6,637 nucleotides of DNA from Halodesulfurarchaeum sp. (GTDB lineage: Archaea > Halobacteriota > Halobacteria > Halobacteriales > Halobacteriaceae), in assembly GCA_018334775.1 (NCBI GenBank), contig JAGXLJ010000067.1:1-6637 (forward strand), in the 5' to 3' direction. The notes below the pieces were generated by a model. It did no database searches. It was not told the DNA's origin and was given only the letters and a program-made list of their open reading frames with translations. Within the stretch, counting starts at the first letter, position 1; each line of letters starts with the position of its first letter. Of the stretch, positions 1-6,401 are shown in pieces. The position numbers were made by a program, and so were the translations under genes.

Positions 1-414
1 GGGGAAGAACCGAGTTCCGAAGCCGAGTACATGGACCTGGCACGTCGAAAAACGGGGGCGCTGTTCCGCACCGCGGCCGAACTCGGGGCTATCGCCGCCG
101 ACACCGACGCGGCAACAATCGACGCGTTCGGGGAGTACGCCGAGCGTGTCGGGATCGCGTTTCAGATTCGAGACGATGTCCTCGATGCGGTCGCTGACTC
201 CGCGGACCTCGGGAAACCGACAGGACACGACGATACGATGGACCGGCCTTCGATCGTCCGCGTGACAGGCGAAGATCCAGAGACCCTTACAGAACGAGCG
301 CACATGGAGGCAGATGCGGCCCTCGCGGCCCTTGATCGGGTGAGCGCAGGTGACGAGGAGGCGATCGGGTATCTCGAAGATCTAGCGGAGTTCGTGGTCG
401 ATCGGGATCGCTAA
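1..414 (+). CDS. Isoprenyl diphosphate synthase (polyprenyl synthetase family), C-terminal part
   Basis: The reading frame is open from the first base, so the true start lies upstream; 137 C-terminal residues are visible. The family condenses isopentenyl diphosphate with allylic diphosphates, and in archaea it makes the geranylgeranyl or farnesyl chains of membrane lipids and quinones in the cytosol. The second aspartate-rich motif is present as FQIRDDVLD (visible residues 54-62); it binds magnesium and the diphosphate of isopentenyl diphosphate. The upstream KTG (17-19) and the following GKPTGHD segment are also typical. Archaeal members are usually about 280-350 residues, so roughly the last 40 percent is here. 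The first aspartate motif, which helps set chain length, is outside the window, so product length and the exact idsA paralogue cannot be decided. The TAA stop directly abuts the stop of the opposing DUF373 gene. Confidence 0.93.
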   Translation, partial: GEEPSSEAEYMDLARRKTGALFRTAAELGAIAADTDAATIDAFGEYAERVGIAFQIRDDVLDAVADSADLGKPTGHDDTMDRPSIVRVTGEDPETLTERAHMEADAALAALDRVSAGDEEAIGYLEDLAEFVVDRDR

Positions 415-1503
415 TCAGGCCTGGGTGCCTGTTTTCGGAGTCCGGTGTGACTCGACGACAGCAATTGCAAGGGTACTCAACACACTCAAGAGCGTCCCCG
501 CCGTGAGCACGGCCGCCAGCGTGGCCAGATCCACAGTCCCGAGGAAGAAGGCGCTCATCGTGTGGAGAATGGCTCCGATCGCGAGAATGTAGACTGGTGC
601 ATTGAGGTACCGCCAGTGGAATCGTCCAGCGAGGAACTCGTCGGTGATCTGGCCCAAACTGGTGGTGAACGCGGCGGCGGCGAACCACCTGATCGCACCA
701 TAAAAGAGGGCGGCCAGCATCGTCCCGACGTCGATGGCTTCGTCCACGCGGACGGTATCCAGCGTTTCCACACCTTCGACCCCGCCCACCACGAGCAACG
801 CCGCGGCCACGATATACGTGATGAGCGTGACGCGGCCTGTGTAGAGGCTCCGACGGGCTCGTGACACCCAGTCGTCGATCGCGTTTTCCAATCCGAGCCC
901 TCGGACGAGTGCATACAGACCCAGCGCACCAGACCCCAACCCGAGGACGGACCCCGGCAGCCCCACCATATCGGCCAGAATTGCGAGTGGATAAATGAGC
1001 AGCAGAACGCCCAATGGCACGAGGATCGTCCCCCGGGTCTCCGGGTCGTCCAGCACCTGTTTGATCGTGTAGTACATCGATTCGAGGTCCTGTGCCTGTC
1101 TGACGACGACCCGGCGGACGGAGTCGATCTGCACCCGTGACCGGATGACCGGGATCACGCTTTCATCCTGGGCTCCGTCAGTCACCACGATAACACGGAC
1201 CGCCTCCTCGGCCTGCAGTTGTGCCAACACCTGGTCGAGTTCCCGGCCGACAGCACGATTTGCGGCCACGTCACCCCGCTCTTCGCCGGTGACGGCGGCG
1301 ACTTCGACCGCCTCGTCCTTCCCAGCGAACCTGTCGTGGAGGTGCACACCTTCGAAAAACACGTTGACGTCACTGTCCTCGGGGTCGGCTTCGGCCAGTG
1401 ACACGGCGGCGTGCTCGATTTCGTTGCGACCGACAACCGGTGTCGGAATCCCGGTCTTCCGACCGAGGTCGTCATCGAGGTCCACACACAGGACCAACAA
1501 CAT
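415..1503 (-). CDS. DUF373 family membrane protein
   Basis: A 362-residue protein of the archaeal DUF373 family, function unknown. The N-terminal soluble part (about 1-155) opens with the family signature DLDDDLGRKTG (residues 8-18) followed by TPVVGR, and carries a TDGAQDE segment at 108-114 after a hydrophobic beta strand, giving an alpha/beta look with many acidic residues. The C-terminal half has about six membrane helices, near residues 159-180, 184-203, 224-242, 258-280, 300-322 and 326-350, and ends in a short polar tail. The conserved aspartates at the start suggest metal or phosphate binding, which is inference only. ATG at 1501-1503 is chosen because the family signature starts within eight residues and a TATA-like element lies about 30 bases upstream. 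It runs convergent to the isoprenyl synthase with no gap and divergent from the radical SAM gene. Confidence 0.9.
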   Translation of the reverse strand: MLLVLCVDLDDDLGRKTGIPTPVVGRNEIEHAAVSLAEADPEDSDVNVFFEGVHLHDRFAGKDEAVEVAAVTGEERGDVAANRAVGRELDQVLAQLQAEEAVRVIVVTDGAQDESVIPVIRSRVQIDSVRRVVVRQAQDLESMYYTIKQVLDDPETRGTILVPLGVLLLIYPLAILADMVGLPGSVLGLGSGALGLYALVRGLGLENAIDDWVSRARRSLYTGRVTLITYIVAAALLVVGGVEGVETLDTVRVDEAIDVGTMLAALFYGAIRWFAAAAFTTSLGQITDEFLAGRFHWRYLNAPVYILAIGAILHTMSAFFLGTVDLATLAAVLTAGTLLSVLSTLAIAVVESHRTPKTGTQA

Positions 1504-1529
1504 CGGGCGAAGATACGGGTGGGTTCCGG

Positions 1530-1537
1530 TAAGAATC
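1530..1537 (-). promoter_or_regulatory. Putative TATA element for the DUF373 gene
   Basis: Read on the minus strand, GATTCTTA is centred about 30 bases before the ATG of the DUF373 gene. That spacing fits a leaderless or near-leaderless haloarchaeal transcript. No Shine-Dalgarno sequence is seen before the ATG. The assignment rests on position and A/T content only. Confidence 0.4.
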
Positions 1538-1606
1538 TTCGGCCCGTAGGTCGGGAGTCAGAAGCTGGCCGCTGACCCCCTCCAGGCGGCCTGAAGACGC
1601 TACCGG

Positions 1607-1620
1607 GCCCCTTTTGGGGC
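1607..1620 (+). promoter_or_regulatory. Putative promoter with a perfect palindrome, radical SAM gene
   Basis: GCCCCTTTTGGGGC is a 14-base perfect inverted repeat (5-base arms around TTTT). Its T-rich centre is about 27 bases before the ATG at 1641, where a TATA box for a leaderless transcript should lie. The site may be both promoter core and operator. The TATA placement is inferred from spacing; the palindrome is seen directly. Confidence 0.4.
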
Positions 1621-1640
1621 ATCGTACCGAAATACGGCGC

Positions 1641-2633
1641 ATGCTATCCCGGGGCTGTGAACAGTGTGCGATCGGCGGCAAACTCGTGCTCTTCGTGCAC
1701 GGGTACTGTGATCAGCGCGATTGTTTTTACTGCCCGCTCGGGAAAAACCGGAAAAACGTCGATCAGGTGTTCGCGAACGAACGCCCGGTCGAAACTGACG
1801 AGGACGTCCTCGAAGAGGCCCGTAAAATGGACGCAATGGGGAGTTCGATTACGGGGGGTGAACCCCTCGAATCGATGGACCGGACGACCCACTATATCTC
1901 ACTTCTCAAAGAGGAGTTCGGCTCGGATCACCACATCCACCTCTACACGGGGATCACCGGCGACCGTGACACCATGCAGGAGTTAGCGGCTGCCGGATTG
2001 GACGAGATCCGCTTTCACCCGCCAGTCGGACTCTGGGGCAACCTTCATGGAACCAAATGGGAGGAGATTTTGTCTGTAGCCCGCGAGGAAGGGCTGACAC
2101 CGGCCTTCGAAATCCCGGGGATCGAGGCCGAACCTGAATTCCTCGAATTCATCGACGAGGGCGCCGCCGATTTCGTCAACGTCAACGAGTTCGAATTGAG
2201 CCAGGGGAACTACCGGCGGATGGACGAACACGGCTACGACAGACGGGAGAACCACATGAGCGCCGTCGATGGCAAAGAGGAAGCGGATCTCTCCGATCTG
2301 GTCGCCCACCCCAACGTCTACTTCTGTACGAGTACGTTCAAAGACGCGGCCCAGCACCGCAACCGGCTCAAACGAACGGCGACAAACGTCAAGCGGCCCT
2401 TCGAAGAGCAAACTGATGACGGGACGCTAGTCTATGGGGTCACCGAGGTGGAACCGAGCCGTCTCACGGACCTTGGGGTCCCCGACGAATATTACGAGGT
2501 GACCGACGAGCGGGTCGAAATCGCCTGGTGGTTGCTTGAAGAAATGGTCGAGGAGGGGGATCTTGAAGAGGGCGCCATCGTTGAACAATACCCGACCTAC
2601 GACGGGCAGGTCGTGGAACGAACGCCGCTGTGA
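1641..2633 (+). CDS. Radical SAM protein, COG2108-like (related to pyruvate formate-lyase activating enzymes)
   Basis: A 330-residue predicted radical SAM enzyme, substrate unknown. Cysteines 23, 28 and 31 (CDQRDCFYC) would hold the 4Fe-4S cluster; the spacing is C-x4-C-x2-C rather than the usual C-x3-C-x2-C. GGEP at 72-75 is the SAM-binding motif. A further CxxC pair (C6, C9) and C229 could bind a second metal site, which is inference. FVNVNEFEL (178-186) and the FCTSTFKD segment (228-235) resemble, from memory, conserved parts of the archaeal COG2108 family. The frame extends to a TTG at 1614, but ATG 1641 is preferred: a TATA-like T tract sits 27 bases before it, and the GCEQC motif begins five residues in. 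It is monocistronic, divergent from the DUF373 gene and convergent with the KaiC-like gene across 6 bases. Confidence 0.88.
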   Translation: MLSRGCEQCAIGGKLVLFVHGYCDQRDCFYCPLGKNRKNVDQVFANERPVETDEDVLEEARKMDAMGSSITGGEPLESMDRTTHYISLLKEEFGSDHHIHLYTGITGDRDTMQELAAAGLDEIRFHPPVGLWGNLHGTKWEEILSVAREEGLTPAFEIPGIEAEPEFLEFIDEGAADFVNVNEFELSQGNYRRMDEHGYDRRENHMSAVDGKEEADLSDLVAHPNVYFCTSTFKDAAQHRNRLKRTATNVKRPFEEQTDDGTLVYGVTEVEPSRLTDLGVPDEYYEVTDERVEIAWWLLEEMVEEGDLEEGAIVEQYPTYDGQVVERTPL

Positions 2634-2639
2634 ACAAAT

Positions 2640-3779
2640 TCAGAAGATCGTGGCGTCCCGGTAGACCGAGATCCCCTCGTTCGTAATCTCGTACGGTTTG
2701 GTCTCTCGAGAGTGGTTCGCGTCCCGGATCTTTTGGATTTCGACGGCCATCCGGGTTTCCTGGAAATCTTCCGGTCGCACATATTGGAGAACGAACACGG
2801 CATCCGTGAGGTACTCGATAATGCCGAACCGGGAGGCATACGGCGTGTTTTCAGCGGCCTCGCTCGTGACAAGTGTCGTCACGCCGCCCGCTTTGAGCGC
2901 CCTTGCGAAATCGTAAATCTCCGTGCGCCGGGTCGCCTGGTCGTCATACATCATCTCCAACAGCGACACCGAATCCAGAACGAGGCGGTCGGCCCCGTAG
3001 TTCTCGACCAGTCGGGGCAGTTCGCTTCGAATGCTCGTCAGACTGTTGGCCATATCAACCGGATCGAGGTCGAGGACGGCGAGTGAGCCCTCCGCTGCCG
3101 CACCCTCGAAGTCCCAGCCCTTCTGTTGGGCGCTCTTGTAAATCCGGTCGCGACTTTCCTCCAGCGTAATGAAGACCCCTTTACCGTCGGACGCGAGTGC
3201 CTCCTGCAGAAACTGAAGCGCAAAGGTCGTTTTCCCGGTCCCGGCACCCCCGATCACCGAGAGTAAAGACCGCTCCGGGACCCCCTCTTGGATCATCTCA
3301 TCCAACCCTTCGATCCCAACCGTGACACGCGGGGTCACTGTCTGGTAGTCCCCTTCCTCGAATTCCGTGGTCTCCTCCTCTCCAACGTCGAATCCGAAGG
3401 ATTCCCCACCCTCGACGTCGATGTCGAGGGCCTCCTCACCACTCGTTTCGAACGACTCCGATTCCGGTTCAGGGGTCCCAGCCTCGGATTCGAGATCAGC
3501 CATCGCCTCCGCCCAGTCCGATTCCGGCTCGGCCGCTGTGTCGTCCTGTTCTGCGGGCTCATCGAGCGCTGTTTCGTCCTGTTCTGTGGGCGTCTCGGCC
3601 ACTGAATCGTCCTGTTCTGTGGGCGTCTCGGCCGCTGATTCGTCCTGTTCTGTGGGCGTCTCGGCCACTGAATCGTCCTGTTCTGTGGGCGACTCGGCCG
3701 CTGATTCATCCTGTTCTGTGGGCTCCTCCGAGACGGCCTGCTCGAACCAATCCTCCTCATCGACGTCGTCTTCGGCCAT
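2640..3779 (-). CDS. KaiC/GvpD/RAD55-like RecA-superfamily ATPase with acidic repeat N terminus
   Basis: A 379-residue protein with two parts. Residues 1 to about 145 are extremely acidic and low in complexity, and include six tandem 11-residue units (20-85) of the form P-T-E-Q-D-[DE]-S-x-A-E-x; this part is probably disordered. Residues 147-379 form one KaiC-like ATPase domain: Walker A GGAGTGKTT (177-185), a paired glutamate E207-E208 in the position of the KaiC catalytic glutamates, and Walker B ending at D269 (DRLVLDS, 264-270). Single-domain relatives are usually about 230-260 residues, so the extra length is the tail. Such proteins are common in haloarchaea and often presumed regulatory, with partners unknown; RadA-type recombination activity is not suggested. 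It is divergent from NAD kinase and may share regulatory sequence with it. ATG 3779 has a plausible promoter upstream; a start inside the tail (for example Met93) is possible but less likely. Confidence 0.88.
   Translation of the reverse strand: MAEDDVDEEDWFEQAVSEEPTEQDESAAESPTEQDDSVAETPTEQDESAAETPTEQDDSVAETPTEQDETALDEPAEQDDTAAEPESDWAEAMADLESEAGTPEPESESFETSGEEALDIDVEGGESFGFDVGEEETTEFEEGDYQTVTPRVTVGIEGLDEMIQEGVPERSLLSVIGGAGTGKTTFALQFLQEALASDGKGVFITLEESRDRIYKSAQQKGWDFEGAAAEGSLAVLDLDPVDMANSLTSIRSELPRLVENYGADRLVLDSVSLLEMMYDDQATRRTEIYDFARALKAGGVTTLVTSEAAENTPYASRFGIIEYLTDAVFVLQYVRPEDFQETRMAVEIQKIRDANHSRETKPYEITNEGISVYRDATIF
3525..3722 (-). repeat. Six tandem 33-bp in-frame repeats inside the KaiC-like gene
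   Basis: Six consecutive 33-base units, each encoding 11 residues (protein positions 20-85). The octamer CTGTTCTG on the plus strand recurs every 33 bases, starting near 3546. The middle units are nearly identical in DNA and alternate between ES-A-A-E and DS-V-A-E versions, a 66-base higher-order period. The outer units, especially the last two in protein order, are more diverged. This pattern fits recent expansion by slippage or unequal exchange. Confidence 0.93.
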
Positions 3780-3816
3780 GGCGAGATGTCTCTGTCTTGC
3801 TCTGCGTCTGTATGGC

Positions 3817-3834
3817 CCAAGTACCTTTCCCGTG
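3817..3834 (-). promoter_or_regulatory. Putative promoter of the KaiC-like ATPase gene
   Basis: On the minus strand the sequence reads CGGGAAAGGTACTTGGGC, which resembles a haloarchaeal purine-rich BRE followed by a TATA-like element. It lies about 40-55 bases before the ATG at 3779, implying a short leader of roughly 20 bases. No clear Shine-Dalgarno sequence is present. The assignment rests on motif resemblance and spacing. Confidence 0.35.
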
Positions 3835-3840
3835 TGCGGT

Positions 3841-3850
3841 GATTTTTGTA
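3841..3850 (+). promoter_or_regulatory. Putative TATA element for NAD kinase
   Basis: GATTTTTGTA is the most A/T-rich stretch before the gene and is centred about 27 bases upstream of ATG 3872, the expected spacing for a leaderless transcript. It supports ATG 3872 over the upstream in-frame TTG at 3797. The divergent KaiC-like promoter is only about 10-20 bases away. Confidence 0.5.
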
Positions 3851-3871
3851 GTGGCGGCCCGGACTCTTCGT

Positions 3872-4693
3872 ATGATCGTCGGAATCGTCGCCCAACGGGA
3901 CAACAATCGGGCGATCGAGTTGGCGGCGTCGGTCGCCGAACGACTCGCCGGACCGCAGACGGACGTCCATGGTGACCCCCGTACCGCGTCGGATATCGAT
4001 GTGGCCGAATGTGACGTCCAATCGATGGACGAGTGTGACCTCGTGGTCTCGATCGGTGGTGACGGAACCTTCCTTTTCGCCGCGAAGGGGGCCGGCTCCA
4101 CGCCGATTATTGGCGTTAACCTCGGCGAGGTCGGGTTTCTCAACACAGTCACGCCCGAACACGCAATCGAAACGATCGAAGGGGAGGCAGTCCAGTATCG
4201 TGAGACCGGAACCATTAGCCATCGGGAAGTCCCTCGTGTTCGACTCTCCGGCTCTGATTGGGGACTTTCGCCGGCCCTCAACGAAGTCCTCGTCCAGGGA
4301 CATCGACGGGGCCACGCGGACGGCCTGAACCTCGAGATCCGTGTCGACGGATCAGTGTATGACTCGACCCGCGCGGACGGGGTCCTGGTGGCGACCCCCA
4401 CCGGGAGTACCGCATACAATTTGAGCGAAGAAGGGCCATTGGTCCATCCACAGATCGATGGCTTCGTCATCAACATAATGGCCGGCAGAAAGGCGATGCC
4501 ACCACTCATTGTGTCGGAGGACGCGGACATCGAAATCGCCATCTCGGGGGCCGCCGCCGCAGTCGTGTCCAGTGATGGGTCAGAACACCGGACGATCACG
4601 CCGCCGACTGAAGTTACGGTTACCGCTGCCGAACCGGCCAAAGTTGCCGGCCCAGGGACTGCGTTCTTCGAGGCGCTCGGGAAACTGGAGTGA
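3872..4693 (+). CDS. nadK: NAD(+) kinase
   Basis: A 273-residue ATP-NAD kinase that phosphorylates NAD to NADP in the cytosol; it is the cell's source of NADP. All family motifs are seen in order: GGDGT (62-66), with the catalytic aspartate D64; NLGEVGFL (83-90); LNEV (136-139), whose Asn-Glu contacts NAD; ADG (168-170); and TPTGSTAY (175-182). Length is normal for archaeal NAD kinases. The start is ATG 3872, giving the typical beginning MIVGIVAQRDN; the frame stays open back to TTG 3797, but that would add 25 residues covering the promoter. The gene is divergent from the KaiC-like ATPase and followed after 60 bases by mptA, which has its own promoter. No truncation or missing motif is seen. 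Whether it uses ATP or polyphosphate cannot be told from the motifs. Confidence 0.96.
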   Translation: MIVGIVAQRDNNRAIELAASVAERLAGPQTDVHGDPRTASDIDVAECDVQSMDECDLVVSIGGDGTFLFAAKGAGSTPIIGVNLGEVGFLNTVTPEHAIETIEGEAVQYRETGTISHREVPRVRLSGSDWGLSPALNEVLVQGHRRGHADGLNLEIRVDGSVYDSTRADGVLVATPTGSTAYNLSEEGPLVHPQIDGFVINIMAGRKAMPPLIVSEDADIEIAISGAAAAVVSSDGSEHRTITPPTEVTVTAAEPAKVAGPGTAFFEALGKLE

Positions 4694-4714
4694 TTGGGGC
4701 CGCCTCAACCGCAA

Positions 4715-4729
4715 TGGAAAGGGTAAACC
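4715..4729 (+). promoter_or_regulatory. Putative promoter of mptA
   Basis: TGGAAAGGGTAAACC combines a purine-rich BRE-like part with a TATA-like TAAA centred about 28 bases before ATG 4754. This matches a leaderless haloarchaeal gene and suggests mptA can be transcribed independently of nadK, although the 60-base gap does not exclude read-through. Confidence 0.5.
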
Positions 4730-4753
4730 TGGGGACTCTCCAATCAGTGTTGT

Positions 4754-5686
4754 ATGAGTCACGAGCTCCCGGACCCGCAAGCGACTGAGCCGGACGTAAC
4801 CGTGGGACTCGAACGCGTCGGAGTCACCGGTGTTGAAAAACTCGTCAAGATCGGCCGCCCGACTGGTCGACCGCTCGTGTTGATGGCCGAGTTCGAGGTC
4901 TACGTCGACCTCCCGCGCAAACGGAAAGGTCTGGACATGTCCAGAAACATGGAGGTCATCGACGAGACCCTGGAGGACGCGGTCAGCGAACCGGTCTACA
5001 GGGTCGAGGAGATGTGCGGGGAAGTCGCCGAACGGCTCCTCAAGAAACACGAGTACACCACGAAGGCCATGGTGAAAATGGAGGCCGAGTACATGATCCG
5101 AGACGAGACGCCGGCCACGGAACGGTCGGCCCAGGGTCGCGTCGACTTCATCGCAAGTGCAACGGCCAATGAGGGTAAAGAAACCCGGGAGGAGATCGGG
5201 GCCCGAGTTGACGGGATGACGGTCTGTCCGTGTTCCCAGGGCATGATGGAAGAGCGCGCACGAGAGAAGTTAGAGGACCTTTCGGTCGAGCCGGATTCCG
5301 TCAACGAGTTCCTCGCAGAAGTTCCACAAGCTGGTCACTCACAACGGGGGCACGCCACACTGACGGTCACGGCCCCCGGGGATCCGGAAGTCGACTTCCG
5401 GGATCTAGTCGAGATCGCTCGCGACGCGATGAGCGCTCGCATCTACAACATGGCCAAGCGACCGGACGAGGACCACATGACCTATCAGGCCCACGTCAAC
5501 GCTCGCTTTGTCGAGGACTGTGTGCGGTCGATGGCCGAGCAAGTCGTCGATACCTGTGATGCCGTCGACGACAATGCCATCATCACGATGAAGCAGGAAA
5601 ACGAGGAATCGATCCACCAGCACGACGCGCACGCCGAACGCATCGCCACAATGGCCGATCTGCGAGGGGAAGTCAACGGCCAATAG
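4754..5686 (+). CDS. mptA: GTP cyclohydrolase MptA (type IB/FolE2-like)
   Basis: A 310-residue member of the MptA/FolE2 family. In methanogens MptA converts GTP to 7,8-dihydroneopterin 2',3'-cyclic phosphate for methanopterin; in haloarchaea the enzyme feeds tetrahydrofolate and the preQ0 precursor of archaeosine in tRNA. Family features seen: GLDMSR (59-64), the metal-site region VCPCS (157-161, C158 and C160), and the histidine segment GHSQRGHA (194-201, H195 and H200), corresponding to the Cys and His metal ligands of FolE2-type enzymes. The C-terminal half contains HDAHAER. Length is normal for the family. ATG 4754 has a TATA-like element 28 bases upstream and no Shine-Dalgarno sequence, so the transcript is probably leaderless. 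It sits between nadK and an FxsA-type gene, with no other pterin gene in the window. Confidence 0.95.
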   Translation: MSHELPDPQATEPDVTVGLERVGVTGVEKLVKIGRPTGRPLVLMAEFEVYVDLPRKRKGLDMSRNMEVIDETLEDAVSEPVYRVEEMCGEVAERLLKKHEYTTKAMVKMEAEYMIRDETPATERSAQGRVDFIASATANEGKETREEIGARVDGMTVCPCSQGMMEERAREKLEDLSVEPDSVNEFLAEVPQAGHSQRGHATLTVTAPGDPEVDFRDLVEIARDAMSARIYNMAKRPDEDHMTYQAHVNARFVEDCVRSMAEQVVDTCDAVDDNAIITMKQENEESIHQHDAHAERIATMADLRGEVNGQ

Positions 5687-5718
5687 TCCGGCATCAATTG
5701 CTGAATCCCATGGCCGAA

Positions 5719-5728
5719 CAGTTATACA
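5719..5728 (+). promoter_or_regulatory. Putative TATA element for the FxsA-family gene
   Basis: CAGTTATACA contains TTATAC centred about 26-27 bases before ATG 5751. It is the best TATA match in the window and fits a leaderless transcript. Confidence 0.55.
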
Positions 5729-5750
5729 CGAAAGCACGCTACGAACAGCC

Positions 5751-6317
5751 ATGCTGCGTTGGCTGCTAATCGCCCTCCTGCTCATTCCCCTCGCTGATAT
5801 CGCCCTCCTGGTGGTCGTCGCCGGCGCAATCGGCTGGGTCCCGACAGTTGCGCTGGTCGTTCTAACGGCCCTGCTCGGGATGCTCTTCGTCAGGGCGGAG
5901 GGGCGTCACACGCTCCGTCGGATCCAACAATCACTTGCACAAGGCGATCTCCCCACCAATCAGGTCGTGGACGGGGGCCTGCTCATTGCGGCAGGGGCCT
6001 TTCTGTTGACACCGGGACTGGTCACCGACGCCGTCGGGTTCCTCCTGGCCCTTCCACTCACCCGAATCCCGATTCGGATCCTCCTCAAGCGTTACGTCAT
6101 CACTCCGGTCCTCGAAAAGAAAACGGGCGGTTTTGCGACGGGAAACGTCTACACTGCCGGATTCCCGGGTTCGAACGGCCCAAACGAGGGAGCGACAGGT
6201 CCAGGTGGACCCGGGGCTCCGGGACCGGATTCAGGAACGGGAAGGTCAAGCGGGGGAGCTACCGTCGATCTCGGGCCGGACGAGTACGACGTTTCGTCGG
6301 GCAATGACGAGGAGTAG
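5751..6317 (+). CDS. FxsA family membrane protein
   Basis: A 188-residue protein of the FxsA family. E. coli FxsA is an inner-membrane protein whose overproduction relieves exclusion of phage T7 by the F plasmid; its normal role is not known. Membrane helices are seen near residues 2-24, 28-48 and 76-102, and the last stretch holds the family signature LLTPGLVTDAVG (85-96) with its Pro-Gly and Asp. The charged loop at 48-60 (RAEGRHTLRRIQ) is also typical. After about residue 125 the protein changes to a soluble tail rich in Gly and Pro (137-162), ending in the acidic DLGPDEYDVSSGNDEE. This tail is probably disordered. ATG 5751 is supported by the TATA element 27 bases upstream and by the first helix starting at residue 2. 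The gene stands alone between mptA and the tRNA. Confidence 0.9.
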   Translation: MLRWLLIALLLIPLADIALLVVVAGAIGWVPTVALVVLTALLGMLFVRAEGRHTLRRIQQSLAQGDLPTNQVVDGGLLIAAGAFLLTPGLVTDAVGFLLALPLTRIPIRILLKRYVITPVLEKKTGGFATGNVYTAGFPGSNGPNEGATGPGGPGAPGPDSGTGRSSGGATVDLGPDEYDVSSGNDEE

Positions 6318-6342
6318 CCCTGCGGTCTCGAAGCGGTCGCCA

Positions 6343-6357
6343 CGCCGCCGGGCGGCG
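6343..6357. repeat. Short GC-rich inverted repeat between the FxsA gene and the tRNA
   Basis: CGCCGCC and GGCGGCG flank a single base, giving a compact palindrome 26 bases after the FxsA stop and immediately before the purine-rich part of the tRNA promoter. It could form a short hairpin at the end of the fxsA transcript or be a chance product of high GC. No T tract follows closely, so it is not called a terminator. Confidence 0.4.
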
Positions 6358-6374
6358 AAAGGAAACCCTTTTAC
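6356..6374 (+). promoter_or_regulatory. Putative promoter of tRNA-Ile
   Basis: A purine-rich BRE-like run (CGAAAGGAAA) leads into CCCTTTTAC, a TATA-like element centred about 31 bases before the mature tRNA 5' end. Transcription would start a few bases upstream of the tRNA, leaving a short leader for RNase P. This is the clearest promoter arrangement in the window after the FxsA one. Confidence 0.55.
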
Positions 6375-6401
6375 TTGCCAGCGGGCAATCCGCAGTTGTC
6401 A

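Noticed and set aside
287..688. Minus-strand frame spanning the isoprenyl synthase and DUF373 ends
   Set aside because: Arg/His/Pro-rich product without motifs that overlaps two real genes in other frames.
1145..1549. Plus-strand frame inside the DUF373 gene
   Set aside because: Ser/Thr/Arg-rich antisense shadow of a clearly supported gene.
1614..1640. Upstream TTG start for the radical SAM gene
   Set aside because: It overlaps the predicted TATA palindrome; ATG 1641 fits a leaderless transcript and keeps the N-terminal CxxC motif.
3525..3722. CRISPR array
   Set aside because: The units are contiguous with no unique spacers and lie in frame inside a coding gene.
3797..3871. Upstream TTG start for NAD kinase
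   Set aside because: The extension would cover the predicted promoter and add 25 residues before the usual MIVGIV beginning; ATG 3872 has a TATA-like element at the right spacing.
3367..3975. Long Ser-rich open frame on the plus strand opposite the KaiC-like gene
   Set aside because: It is an antisense shadow. The 33-bp repeat is a multiple of three, so any stop-free frame stays open through all units, and the product is low-complexity Ser/Cys/Val with no family motif.
3335..4641. Two long minus-strand frames across the KaiC-like and NAD kinase genes
   Set aside because: They overlap strongly supported genes in other frames, are rich in Arg/Pro/Ser unlike acidic haloarchaeal proteins, and show no recognisable domain.
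5687..5750. Terminator or regulatory RNA between mptA and the FxsA gene
   Set aside because: No T tract or convincing stem is present in the 64-base gap; only the TATA-like element is supported.
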